Origin: Chalara sp. BL73
Taxonomy: Eukaryota > Ascomycota > Leotiomycetes > Helotiales
Reading direction: 5' to 3'
DNA: 64,000 nt
Assembly: GCA_918026815.1 (NCBI GenBank)
Contig: CAKJVC010000092.1
Span: forward strand, 310,001-374,000
The position numbers and the translations under genes were made by a program. The notes below the pieces were generated by a model that saw only the letters and a list, made by a program, of their open reading frames with translations, did not search any database and had not been told where the DNA came from. This document shows, in pieces, positions 23,940-35,782 of this stretch. The number at the start of each line of letters is the position of its first letter. Position 1 is the first letter of the stretch.

Positions 23940-26429
23940 ATGGCGTTAATATCTACTTCCAGGAAACGGAAAGCTGTGACTCGAGATGTCCCAGAATTGT
24001 CGGATGATGAATCAGATCACGACTTCGCAAACAACATTTTGGAGGGTGTATTGAGCGATTCGGAATCAGGTGAGGAGGACAGCGATGATAAGGAGGATGA
24101 AATGAGTGAAGGTAGCGATAATGAGCTTGACGGTGAAGGCATTCCAGAAGAGTATCGAGAGACCGAAATTGAGGAGCGAAATGGGGGGCTCAATGGCGCG
24201 AATACTGTGGGAGATGCTCACCTGGAAGGAGAACTCGACGAAGACAAACCGAATTACACTATTGAGAAAGATGCCAATGGAGGCGAACGCTACGTCTATA
24301 AAGATATTGACCCAATTGTAAGTTCATACCTCCAAATATACAAAACCCTTGAGCGCTAACCCAAGAACCCAGTATGACTCTGATGATTCCGACTTTGCCG
24401 AAAAGGACAATACAATAGGTTGGTGCTTGGAAATTCGATAGTACTTTACTGTACTGCAATGCATTTATGCTCAATTATACTGATTTAAGCTCTCTTATAT
24501 AGGTAACATTCCTCTAAGCTTCTATGATAGCTATCCTCATATCGGCTATGATATCAATGGCAAGAAGATTATGCGTCCGGCAAAAGGCGAGGCATTAGAT
24601 GCACTCTTGGATAGCATAGAAGTGCCAAAAGGATGGACTGGCCTTACGGATCCTGCAACTGGTAAACCTCTTAATCTTAGCAGGGAAGAGCTAGATATCC
24701 TTAGGAGAATACAAACGAATGAACTTCCGGAAGATGGCTACGATCCATATCCGGTATGTTTGCTTTTTTGGAGCTTTCGCGTATTATATACTGACTTCAA
24801 AAGGATATGGTTGAGTATTTCTCAGGCAAATTGGAAATCATGCCACTTAGCGCTGCTCCTGAACCGAAGCGTCGTTTCTTGCCCTCAAAGCATGAACAGA
24901 AAAGGATAATGAAGATTGTGCGCGCAATCCGCGAAGGGAGGATATTGCCGTATAGAACCCCGGAAGTTCAGAAAGAAGAGGAGGACGATGAGATACATTA
25001 CGATGTATGGCAAGATGAGCAACCGCGACCAGACCATGTCATGAACATTCCTGCACCTAAAGCGCCACCTCCAGGTTACGATTTGAGCTACAATCCACCA
25101 CCTGAGTACCTCCCCACAAAGACTGAAAAACAAGCTTGGGAGGCAACTGATCCTGAGGATCGAGAAAAGGAATACTTGCCAACTCAATATGACTCGCTCA
25201 GGAAAGTGCCTGGATATGGAAAGTTTATAAATGAGAGGTTTGAGCGTTCCCTGGATCTTTATCTGGCACCACGTGTACGAAAGAATAGGTTGAACATCGA
25301 CCCAGAATCGTTACTGCCCAAACTACCTAGACCGGAAGAGTTGAGGCCATTCCCAACTGTCTGCTCGTTGCTCTACCGTCACAAGGAACGTGTACGAAGC
25401 TTGGCCATTGATCCATCTGGACTGTTCCTCGCTACTGGTGGTGATGATGGAATTGTGCGTGTATGGGAGGTTGCAACAGCACGACAACTCTGGCAAGCTA
25501 AGATTGGTGATGATGAAGCAGTCAATGTAGTCAGATGGCGACCAGGTAGAGACGCAGTGATTCTGTCTGCAGCTGCAGGAGAAGAAATCTTCTTGATGGT
25601 GCCAGACATCATTGATCCAGAAACCGAGCAGGCCAGCGTAGACCTGCTTGATGCAGGATTTGGCTACGCAACAAAGCAAACTCAGGCTTTAACAGCAAAT
25701 GGTGCTCGTAAAGATCCTGTCGCAAAATGGGCTCGCCCTAGCTCACGTCTTGAAGATGACGGCGTCCTTATCAAGATAACTGTCCGGACGACCGTCAAAG
25801 TCATCACCTGGCACCGAAGAGGCGACTTTTTCTCTACTGTTGCACCCACTGCCCAGAAGAGTGCTGTTGCAATCCACACCCTCTCCAAGCACCTCACTCA
25901 AATCCCCTTCCGCAAACTTCCTGGTATTGCACAAACAGTCCAATTCCATCCCTCTCGTCCACTCTTCTTCGTCGCCACCCAACGAACCATCAGGAGTTAC
26001 GATCTCCAGAAACAAGAGCTGATCAAGATCCTCCAACCTGGTGCTCGCTACATCTCCTCCTTCGACATCCATCCCGGAGGTGATAATTTGATTGTAGGAT
26101 CTTATGATCGCCGTCTTCTTTGGCACGATCTGGATCTCTCCACGCGGCCCTATAAAACCATGCGATTCCACTCGAAAGCGATCCGGGCCGTGAAGTTTCA
26201 CAAAGGCGGCTTCCCGCTCTTCGCTGACGCAAGTGATGATGGAAGCTTACAGATTTTCCACGGGAAGGTGGTCAGCGATATGATGGAGAATGCGACGATT
26301 GTGCCGGTCAAGGTATTGAAAGGACATAAGGTAAAGAGCGCCTTGGGAGTCATGGATATTGATTGGCATCCAAGGGAGCCGTGGTGTGCGAGTGCTGGTG
26401 CGGATGGGACTTGCCGGTTGTGGATGTGA
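23940..26429 (+). CDS. ERB1: ribosome biogenesis protein Erb1 (BOP1)
   Basis: Member of the Nop7-Erb1-Ytm1 (PeBoW) complex needed for 27S pre-rRNA processing and 60S assembly. Exons 23940-24317, 24373-24418, 24503-24753 and 24804-26429 give 766 aa; exon 2 is only 46 nt. The N-terminus is Ser/Asp/Glu-rich. The BOP1 N-terminal domain follows ([84 protein letters not shown]). WD40 repeats fill about residues 415-766, from [20 protein letters not shown] to the terminal [11 protein letters not shown]. All conserved blocks are intact. Confidence 0.97.
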
Positions 26430-26988
26430 GCAATCTGGCATTGTTATGGTACTCATAGCCTTGGAGTCTGGGTGGGTTGTAAATATCAATCTAGAGAAAT
26501 TCTCGACAGTGTGATTTGCGCCTGTTGCTAATTGGCGGCACCCTTGGTGAAGCCTAATCGTGAAAAATACGCGTTGTCTAATACTTATAGTCACGTGAAA
26601 GCAAGACCGATTGTTGATCCTAGGCGAGACATACAAGACCTTTCATTTGGAGATCAAGACTGTACGATGGAGTGCGTAAAGCCTGGTCTAGCTAATCTAA
26701 AGATCAACCCCCGTGCTAGCTGCTTCGCTAACAGCTATGCCAGTATGATTCTACATGCATAGAGATTCTCCTCGATCAATATCAAAGTTCCCTCAACGAA
26801 AATCAGAAAACGCCACCATAAATAACCCCCCGCAATGCATTTGAGAAATCATGAATGTCTGCTTATCAACGAAAAACCATAAGACCATCCCGAAAGGTCC
26901 GTCCATGTGTCATCAATTTCCGCCAAACTATGTCATCAAATAAAAGAAAGCGCATGTCCGTGATCGTAACCGTCAATATTTTTCGCCT
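26430..26988. other. convergent intergenic region with an E-box octamer
   Basis: About 560 bp between the ERB1 and MOB2 stops, no gene. A TCACGTGA octamer lies at 26591-26598, an unusual place for a promoter element since both genes end here. Confidence 0.5.
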
Positions 26989-28513
26989 CTACTGGTATTG
27001 TTGTTGCTCAGCCTGGCTCTTCAGGAAAGCGTTGTGCTCCTCGGCTAGCTTTTTCAAGCGCTCGCCAGCCTTGAGGTTAGCATGAGCATAGATTTTGGAC
27101 ATGCGTGGTAGGATGTCATTGGCAGCCCAGAGGTCGATCAATGGTTGCATAGGCTCAAGCTCGCCAGGCTTCAGCATGTCAAGCTCCACGGCAGACAAGG
27201 CGAAGTGACTGAAGCAACTGTTCAAGCTTCGCTCAAGATTGAGGTGGTAGAATGGCTCGACAAAGTGGTTCCAGTAGAGATGTGCGTAGACCCGGAACAT
27301 CTGACGAAAGATAGTCTGACAGACGTCGAAAAACTCAGGTGGAAAGCCACTGCTCTTGCCAATCCAGTCTCCAGGGCCAGCTAGTTGCGCGAGGGAAGCA
27401 TTCAACTTAGTTGGACCCGCTAGAATTGGAGTTTCAGAGCCTGGAGTGTTGAGACCACCGGAAGGATAGTTTGCGCTGCTTGGAGCTGGAACCGTGGTGC
27501 TGTTGGCAAAGGAAACTCCTTGAGGATCGGTGGGAAATATTGCTGGGTCATCAATCTTTCCAGAGATCCATCGTTGCATCAGAGCAATGTACTCATGAGC
27601 AGCAACTTCAACGGGCTGTTTTTGCTTGTTAAGCCAAGTGAACGAGTGGTGGCTATTCTCAATTAGTGGAAAGGGCAGTCTAGCATTGATCAGAAACATA
27701 CACGCTCGCGGACATTTTGGGGCAAGTCTTTGGGTTGCATATCGAGACTCCATTTTGATCAGGATCATGAATGACCTTGACGAAGTTCCAGAGGTTTCGA
27801 TAATGCTCAACAACTAACCCAAATTAGCCGGAATAAAACGAAGCAAATCAAATGCATACCTTGGTGGGCGATCCACTCTCCTTTCTCAACGGTCTTTGGT
27901 CTGGCGGACAAAGTCATAAAGTTGCCTCTGACGATGTGTTGAGCAAAATCTTCGTTGAGCCAAAGAGGCTTTGGTTGTGGTAGATTGTAATGGGCAAGAA
28001 TATCGTCAACAACAGGACTCCCAGTAATACCACCTGCTGAATCACCTAGAGACAGGCTCTGTGACAAGGAAGGAGAGTTAGGAATTTGTGGTACCCTTGG
28101 GGCAAGGTTGGTAGAAGAGGAGTTGCTCACCGCCCTAGAGCATTAATAGTCAGATAACATTCAAGTCTGAAGGAGATAAAGAGTTAGAGCGATGGACTAT
28201 GGGAAGTTTGATGCTCCTTAGACAGTCTCATGCCAGGTGGACTGAGTAGGCTCAACCATCCTGAGGCAGATCGTTTGGAGTAAGCTTCTCATAGAACAAG
28301 CAAGCGTAAGATAGAAAGTGAGGGCGAGGTTCATTACCCTGTGGGCGAGATCGGAGATCCTCCACCATTTGGACCCGGGCTCTTGGTGCCGTTGCTTTTA
28401 CCGCCGCCACGAAAACGTCCACTGCTGAAGAAGGCAACAAGATCAGCTACTCGTGGTCCCAAATTTTTAGTGGTTTTGATAGAACTTGGTGAACTTGGGG
28501 ATGCTGGTTTCAT
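26989..28513 (-). CDS. MOB2: Mob2-type NDR kinase activator
   Basis: Activating subunit of the Cbk1/COT-1 NDR kinase in morphogenesis and polarity. Exons 28338-28513, 27860-28134, 27702-27813 and 26989-27652 (minus strand) give 408 aa. The first intron is long for this window (203 nt). Conserved parts: KPLWLNEDFAQHIVRGNFM, VVEHYRNLWNFVKVIHD, the zinc ligands CNPKTC (C-x4-C) and HLYWNH (H-x4-H), FTWLNKQKQPVEVAAHEYI, and SCFSHFALSAVELDMLKPGELEPM. A Pro/Ser/Thr-rich insertion of about 60 residues between WISGKIDDPAIFPTD and DWIGKSSGFP is characteristic of filamentous-fungal Mob2 rather than Mob1. Ser-Pro sites in the N-terminal tail suggest regulation by phosphorylation (inference). Confidence 0.9.
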
Positions 28514-29348
28514 TTTTATGTTGAGTGTAACGAGGGAAGAAGGGGTGAGTGATATGAAAAGTAGGCGATGCGTGTAGGTGTGACTCTTGTTGTGCTCCAA
28601 ACTTGGAAGCGCCAGAAGTATGAGTAGAAACAGACAGAAAATTGAGAAGCTGTCGGCGCCAAGCCACTTGGTTCGAACATGTTTTGAAATAACTGCCATG
28701 AGCTAAATAAGGCTGAAGACTTAAACCAGTACCTCTTCGACGACAACCATCTCCAATAACAATTCACCTAAGATGAAGGAGGATCACTTGACTTACATTC
28801 CTGAGAAGATATTAGCCATCTGAGGCAACGCTACGGCTGTGCTTCACTGTGGACTGCCGATATACGCGCTGTCTTTCCTTCGTGACGAACTCTATCGTAG
28901 TTGGTTTACAGATTGTTGACAAAGTTGAGTTGTATCTGAGAACTGAGGACGTCTTGAATAGGAGACGAGAAACGAGAAACCTTCGCCTATTCTACGCCAG
29001 GCAGAAATTCAGGCGCAGAGCCAAAAACGGAATTATTACCGCCGCTATAAAACAATCTCGGCGCCGCTTTACTGCCACGACATCCTGGAAATATGCAGCT
29101 GGACTGGTGAACATCCAATTGATATATCTCGAACTAGGACGGGCTACACAAGCACTGTTGGATACAATCACTAAGCTATTCGTGTCGCGTAAGTCAGCGG
29201 ACCACAATATCATCTGCACATTTTCAAAATCAATAAAAGCTTTTGGAAATGCATGCTAAAATATTGCGATTCTAGAATACTTTGTAGCGCGTTCGCAATC
29301 AAAACTTTCTGGCCACTAGTCCCCTCTCACAGCAACCTGCGATCATAA
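28514..29348. promoter_or_regulatory. divergent intergenic region MOB2 / LEO1
   Basis: 835 bp between start codons. The MOB2 reading frame stays open for about 60 codons upstream of its start, so an upstream in-frame start cannot be fully excluded. A plus-strand ORF at 28849-29259 has no recognisable features and is treated as chance. Confidence 0.45.
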
Positions 29349-30682
29349 ATGGCTTCAGCATCTGAAGATGATTTGATGGACAACGAAGGTCTCGAGGATG
29401 ATCTTTTTGGGTCTGAGGACGAGGAAGAGCAACCAAAACCACGAGAGCTGAGCGATGAGGAATTGGACTCGGGCGATGACGAGGGACGTTCTGATAGGGA
29501 GCCAGAGCGAACTGAAGCGCCAGAGCCATCATCAGGCCGCAATGCGCGTATTCTAGATGCTTCAATTTGGAGGCATGCATTGCCAAAACCCGCAGATGGA
29601 GAAGTACGACTCAATTCCTCAACTCTTGAAAGAGACTAAGCAGAATACAGTTCAACAGCTTGCGCCTCCCTAAGTTTCTGGGAATAGACCCGCTTTCTTT
29701 CGATCCGAATACCTTCGAGCTCCCCACCACAGACCACCACTCTAGTACTAAAGGACAGCATTTCTCTGCAAGTGCCACTGCCCTATCAACTATACGTTAT
29801 CGGAGGAATGCATCCACTAGTAAGCTTGAGAGCAATACAGTTCTACACAAGTGGAGTGATGGAAGCACTACCCTTTCTGTCGGGGATCAGCATTATGAGC
29901 TCCAAACTAAACCTCTTGCTCCACCTAGAGACAACAAGACCTATCTTGAGGTACAAGATGCTCACCAATATGTCGCTTCGCCATCCATCTCTTCTCAACT
30001 ACTGCTCATGGTTGGACACATGGCGAATCAGTATACGGTTAGACCAAACAAGAACATTGAGGATGATGCGCTGGATACGCTCAAGAAAAATATGGCCGCA
30101 GCAACTCGTGGAGGTAGTAAAGGCAACGAGAAGGGGCCTCAGGTTATCGCAAACGCAGAGGATCCAGAGTTGCAAAAGAAGAGGGCAGAGCTAGCAGAGA
30201 AGGAACGAATGAAGGCTCAACGTCGCCGCGAAGTAGCAGCAGAGAAGGCAAATATTTCTTCCAGTTCCCGTCGTATGGGCGGTGGGTTGAGTGTGGATGA
30301 TCTGGAAGGACGCGGAAGAAGAGCTCCATCTGGCCGCAAACCTTCAGGCCCGAAGCGTCCAAGACACCGACGAGATTACTCCTCTGAGGAGGAGGAAGGT
30401 CGACGTGGCGGTAGGGAAGATAAATACGACGAAGATGATGGTTTCCTTGTCGGAAGTGATGAAGAAGTTGAGGAAGATGTCGAAGACTCTGACGAGGAGG
30501 AAGAGGAAGAAGAGGAACTACCAAGATCCAAAAAGCAGAAGCATTCACAGCCGGAAGTTACCAGTGATGATGACGCACCTGCTGATCTTGAGGATATTGA
30601 TGCACCAGTTGCTAATGAGCCTGCTGGTGGCGCACGTGGACGCAAGCGCAATATTATAGAGGACGATGAGGACGATGAGTAG
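29349..30682 (+). CDS. LEO1: RNA polymerase II Paf1-complex subunit Leo1
   Basis: Nuclear transcription-elongation factor in the Paf1 complex. Exons 29349-29603 and 29651-30682 give 428 aa; the join reads PADGE-FNSLRLPKFLGI. An acidic Asp/Glu/Ser N-terminus is followed by the Leo1 core (about 88-225: LRLPKFLGIDPLSFDPNTF, TIRYRRNASTSKLESNT, HKWSDGSTTLSVGDQHYEL, HQYVASPSISSQLLLMVGHM). A basic helix with QKKRAELAEKERMKAQRRRE comes next. The C-terminus alternates basic (RGRKR) and very acidic blocks, ending EDDEDDE, typical of the family. The overlapping ORFs in other frames come from this repetitive acidic DNA. Confidence 0.95.
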
Positions 30683-31790
30683 AAAGCGTGGAATAACACA
30701 TGGTTGGCGGATGTCGGGCAACCTAAATTCAATACCCAAATACCTGCATTTGACGATATGGTAACAGATGTAATAATAGCTCACACGAAAATATCTAGAG
30801 GCTCGTGTGCTCTCTGGGTTAGCAGCATAAATAGGTCAGACTAAAATCTCTTCTTGGCTAGCTGCACCAAATAAAAGTCCTATCTTACAAGATGAAGCTG
30901 GAAATCTTAGCTTTTGTAGTAGAGCCGCCCTTTCCAAATGTGTTCTCTCGGTTATGTTGTACCTCTCTCCGATTCCCTTTGTACTTTTCTCAATCATAGT
31001 TCCTACCCTAATGAGTGTTCACTTGAGATAGTGGAATAGTGCCTAGCTAGGTAATAGGACAGCCTTCCTCCTTCTCGTCTCTTCAATTCGTTGTTCGATT
31101 CAGACTTCACTCGATGTGCGATTCCGGTCGGACATTCTACGATAAATTATAGCTCCTCATCACCTGCAACTTCAGCATCTAGCGCGCAGCAAAGTCTACC
31201 CCAGCCTCAACTACAAACAATTAGCAATCATTAAGATATTTTTAAGCTAGATTGGGGAAGCCCTAAACCAATATACGTCGAAATACTCTGAAAAGGCCAG
31301 TCTTCTAGCTGACCAGCGTCTCAATGGCTTGGTTAAGCATACGCGGATAAGCCAAAAGGAGTTCAACGCACCAAATCCGCTAAGACAATATTCTCACATT
31401 CATGTGTCAATTGTGCATGCGAATAGTGGCATGCCAAGGAAACCATGTAGTAACAGCGAAGAATGTGATGAAAAGTGTAGGAACATCACGGTGCAAAGAG
31501 ATTTTCCTGATGCTTATAGATAGGATAGGTAACATGCTTCATATATTCCCATAAATCATCTACACATCGCAATCAGCCAGCAAGTCCAAATCCGACCAAA
31601 CCAAAGCAACCACCCAAGAAGTCAAGTGTCGAAAGCCATACATATACAAAAATCCTGGTACAGTAATCAACGTTGCTCAAAGTCAAACAGCAAAGGATAT
31701 CATATCGTGGAACCCAAACACCATCAGACAGCCACCAAACCGAAAGCCCACACCTGAACTCCTCATCATATAAGTCATACATGTCATCAA
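30683..31790. other. convergent intergenic region, no gene seen
   Basis: About 1.1 kb. An ORF at 31573-31794 (minus) overlaps the end of the next gene and looks like its 3' untranslated sequence. Nothing else recognised. Confidence 0.55.
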
Positions 31791-32516
31791 TCATCTCCCT
31801 TCTGGGAGGTCACCAAACTCCGTCATTTCACTCATTGCCATCGCATACCCTCCAGGTCGCTCTCCCTCCCACCCATCATCCCAAGCCCCAACCGCAACCA
31901 TCGGATCCGCCCCAAAACCGGTAAAGCCTCTGTATCCCCCACTGCTCGAGCTCCTGCTCTGCCAGCTCATCTTACTTCCGTTCCCGTTTTTCTTCTCACG
32001 CCGCTGAAACTGGATGTGCAGATCCTGGGAGAGGTAGCGGGTTGAGGAGGGATTGGTCACATAGGAGGGAAGGGACGGGAGGTCAGAGGATGATGATAGA
32101 AAGAGGAGCATCGGGTAGGAGAGATCGGAGTGGAAGCTTGCGGAACGGCGATGCTGGGCTTCATTGAGACCCAAAGGTGGAACGATTGGGAGAAATCTGT
32201 TGCCGGTGGTGTTGGTGCGCATACTGGGATCTTCGCGCTCCGGCCCTTCAGGGCAGGAGACGGATAATTCAGAGGTGCAGCGGCTTTGGGGCAGGTAGGT
32301 TGGTTCTTCGTAGACTTGTTGTTCTTGGGGAGAAGGAGATTGATCGTGCTCGGCAATTGTGAGGCCGCTGAGGTTAATGCATGGGCAGTTTCTGGCATTG
32401 TAGATTGGAGGGCGAGAGGCGGAGGTAGTTTCGTAGCAGATGGAGCATGCTAGCTCCCATTGCTCATTGTAGGCTTGGTCTTCGCTATGGTTACTCTGCT
32501 GTGGGTGTGCTGCCAT
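31791..32516 (-). CDS. hypothetical protein, 241 aa
   Basis: Not recognised. A single-exon ORF with good length and balanced composition for this stretch. Near the N-terminus it has a short Cys cluster (CSICYE at about 24-29, NCPCINL at about 43-49), too few and irregularly spaced to call a RING or other zinc fold. The rest is low complexity and probably disordered: Ser/Pro/Gln-rich, with QRREKKNGNGSK and a Gly/Ser/aromatic stretch (SSSGGYRGFTGFGADP). No signal peptide or membrane segment is visible. It may be a lineage-specific gene; transcription evidence would decide. Confidence 0.5.
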   Translation of the reverse strand: MAAHPQQSNHSEDQAYNEQWELACSICYETTSASRPPIYNARNCPCINLSGLTIAEHDQSPSPQEQQVYEEPTYLPQSRCTSELSVSCPEGPEREDPSMRTNTTGNRFLPIVPPLGLNEAQHRRSASFHSDLSYPMLLFLSSSSDLPSLPSYVTNPSSTRYLSQDLHIQFQRREKKNGNGSKMSWQSRSSSSGGYRGFTGFGADPMVAVGAWDDGWEGERPGGYAMAMSEMTEFGDLPEGR

Positions 32517-33923
32517 CCTGGCTATAGTGCAGCGGCAACTGTGCCTGCTATAATGCAGAGGTATGAATGCGAAAATGTAGGTAAAGGATCCAGAAGCAAC
32601 GTAGCTTCACAAAAAAAAACAAAAAACAAAGCACAGACAAGAGTGCGAAAGAGCTTGAAAGAGCTTAAATATGACTTGGATGGTGTACAGGTGAAATAGG
32701 TAGAGACGCTCAAGATATAGTACAGGAATAGTAGGATGACATGAAAATGTTACCTGGGGATGATGTAAAACTTTATATGCTTCCCCTCACCTCCTCTCAT
32801 CCATCCCAAAATCGCACAATAACTGTTTCATTGACGGCTGAGCTGGTCATCTGAAAGCTCTCTCTCGCCGACTTCATCACGGGCTCGTCAAGTCGGTACC
32901 TGCAGCCGATTGCGGCTCTCTCATACTACAGCCTGTGTTATCTGCAAAGCGGGGAGCAGGACAAAGGCATAGGATCTGACAGACTGCGTCACTTCGCCCA
33001 TCTTAGGCGAGTGAGGAGGAAAAGCTCCAACAAATCGGACGGCTCCCCCTTGTCACACTATCCGACGATTTGCTGATGGAAGAACACGAGCCAATGATTA
33101 TGGTAGCCTCAACTATAAAAGCTGCCACAAAACCTAATTCCAGCGGTTTGGATTCATGGCTCCCAGTATCGGAGGCGGTTACACGCGGCGAAAAAACGAC
33201 TGGTCGTTGTGATATCAGACGGATCCTGAATTGGAATCTTGGGATTGTGACACGTAGAGATGGGCAATACTATAATAGAGATCCCGAATAATATGGGCCG
33301 CTTAGAACCATATCAGATGCGAATCATTCGCAGGATGCTGCTTGGTAATCGGGGTTTTTAAAGCCCACATACCGAGTAGCTATGCCAAGCATCGGTTTAA
33401 AAACAAGCCAGCCGCAACTCACGACTACGAAGGTACATCGGTAGATTCACAACGTCCCCCTCAGCCCCGAAGAGAGAGTCCTAGGAAAAGGGGCTAACGC
33501 ATTCGATTGACTCAATATATCAGATTATTAAGAAAGCAAGGCTAACTACCATTTTCGGATGCCGCCGCTGACCGTGAACGCTTCTTCCTTTACTTGCCAT
33601 GTTGCAACCTTGCACTGCCTCCAGCACCTCGTCTTTTCGCATCCTGCATTCTTCCAGCCTCCTCATGCTAATGCAAGGAAGTGGAGTTTTGCATTGCTGT
33701 GGAGCCTGACTTAGATCAGACGCCTCTTGGTTGCATGGCTGAAAGCTTCTAGCGTTCTTCTTTGCTTCGATGTTGTGATTCCTTGGTCCCCGCATGGATT
33801 AGGCTGCAACAGCCCTTCCTCAATGGATACGCTCTTCATTTTCACAATCCCGTAGCGTTTCCTGCTTTACCCCGCTTAACTAACTAGTTTCTCAGATGAC
33901 GTTGCATGTTTGTGAACTCAAAG
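32517..33923. other. intergenic region, no gene seen
   Basis: About 1.4 kb between the hypothetical gene's start and the patatin gene's stop. Short chance ORFs only; no mobile-element remnants recognised. Confidence 0.55.
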
Positions 33924-35782
33924 TTACCATTTGGCCCCTGCACTATTGGCACGTTCCCGTTCCCTCCTCTCCTTCTCATTAGCATTGTCGACAGCACTTC
34001 CCCTCCTTCTGAGACCGCCAGCTTTCCTCCGTCGTACGAATTGGTAGCCCCTGTCCAGTTCCGATTCAATAGCACACCTGACCTTCAACGCTCCCACAGC
34101 TGGCCAAACACTTTTTTCTCCTCTCAGGATCCAGTAGTCTAAACTGCTTTGCGTAGGTGTTTCCAATAGGCGAACAAAATCTCTTGCAGACAGTTCGGGG
34201 ACAAGGGTTACAGATGCAGCTGGGATATGTTCGTCAACTAAAAATCGTCTGATTGATAGAGGTAGAAGCTGAAGGCTGTCAAGCTGTTGTAGGCGATGAT
34301 GAATCTCCATTGTGATAAGCCTGAGTATTCCGCCCGTCCATGACGTCTGTCCTCCGCGGGTATAGATTGGTGATGGGCCATGCATATCACTTTGAAGGAA
34401 CGGAACAAGATACGGTCGGGCTTGGCTGACAATAAAATGATTAACATTGAATAGCTCTGCTATTCTTGACAAGGGTGAGTCTCTGTCGGTATATGATGCG
34501 TGAGTCCATGGTCGAAAAGTTGTCTCCGAAGCTGCCGACCAGGGTACGATCTCTCCAGACGCATCTTTACACTTCAAAGTGGCTGTCTTGCCGTATAATG
34601 ATGGAGACGCAGCATTGGATGCAATTGCTGCGGACCAGATCAGCTATATGAATTAGCATTTTAAATGCGTGGTAACGGGTGACAAACCACATGTGGAGCA
34701 GTCAAGTAGTTGAGAACATTTGGTACTCCTCCTCTTCCAGTTGTTGCCACGGTGATATTCAACACTCTTTTTGTCCGGTTGTACGCTTCTTCAAAAGTGA
34801 GGTCTCCAACATTTGCATGAACGCATTCTTCCAGAACTGTAACATCTAAAAAATAACCTTCTCTAAACCACCTTCTTATTCTCCTTGTCAAAGTGTCAAA
34901 CCAACCATCGCTAGTATGTCCCTTCTCTAGAGTAGATCTTTTACTTCTTCCTGTAAAGGCTGATAGATCTATACTCTCTCCACTGAGGAATTTCGGGAGC
35001 TCATCCTCTGTATGAATGCCAACCAATGCCGCGATCAACGCTCCTGTGGCTGTTCCAGTTATGATCCTTGGCAGCAGACCGCGAGAGAATAATGCCTTCA
35101 CGACCCCCAAGTGTGCCAGACCAAAGATTGCCCCGCCTTGCAGAACCAGCGTACTTCTACCAAATGCCTGACGTGTATCGTGGAGCAGATCTAGTTTAGC
35201 CTGACTACTAAAACCAGGTATCGCAACGCTTCCGTCTACCCCAGGCGAAGTAGGTAATCTTGTTACATCCGCAATCGCTTGCGCAACTTGTGTGATATAG
35301 TCCTCAATCAACAGCTTCGTACCTGCGAATGCTCGATTAAATAGCCGAGGAGCAGATAGGTTTCCCAGATTCCGCACGAGTCCAGATCGCAAAAGGTTGA
35401 CCAGCTGAAGCACATTTCCTTCTTCGCGGGCAATGATGATCGATTGGAGTCTTTCGTGAATGAGTCGATAATCGTAGTATTTAGAAGTGGGATTCTGTCG
35501 CCTGTATTGATTAGCAAAATGTTGACAGAATAGCTTCAGCATACCATAAGTCATTCCCAAGAAGCACATCGAGTTGAAATGCAGCCTCTTCCCATTGCTC
35601 ATAAGTCGTAGCATCTCGAAGTACCTCGAACCATACTTCCACTGGCTTTTTGCGCGTTATCCATTTGAAGAACCTCTGCTTCGTGTCAGTTGGTGTTGAG
35701 GAGAGATGAACCGACGGACCGTCTGCCAGTACAGCGCCACTTCACAAAGCATTCTCCAAATGGCTGTAAAGAGTCCCACCAT
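33924..35782 (-). CDS. patatin/DUF3336 protein lacking the catalytic dyad (probable pseudo-lipase)
   Basis: Related to Tgl3/4/5-type triacylglycerol lipases. Exons 35720-35782, 35545-35675, 34688-35501 and 33924-34643 (minus) give 575 aa. The DUF3336 region (about 22-145) contains ATTYEQWEEAAFQLD, YYDYRLIHERLQ and GLVRNLGNLSAPRLF. The patatin domain keeps the oxyanion loop GGAIFGLAHLG (about 187-197). The nucleophile elbow, normally GxSxG, reads GTATG at 214-218, with Ala216 where serine is required. The second catalytic site, normally Asp-Gly before the conserved ELFNVNHFIVSQ, reads WTHASY, so Asp is replaced by His384. The remainder is intact, arguing for a maintained non-catalytic protein rather than decay. 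The first exon join is the least certain part (44-nt intron with a non-consensus GTCCGT donor). Confidence 0.85.

Noticed and set aside
28849..29259. 136-codon plus-strand ORF upstream of LEO1
   Set aside because: Arg/Thr-rich chance composition, no domain, sits in a divergent promoter region.
30144..30732. Ser-rich minus-strand ORFs and an extra plus-strand ORF inside LEO1
   Set aside because: Shadows of acidic repeats in the real frame.
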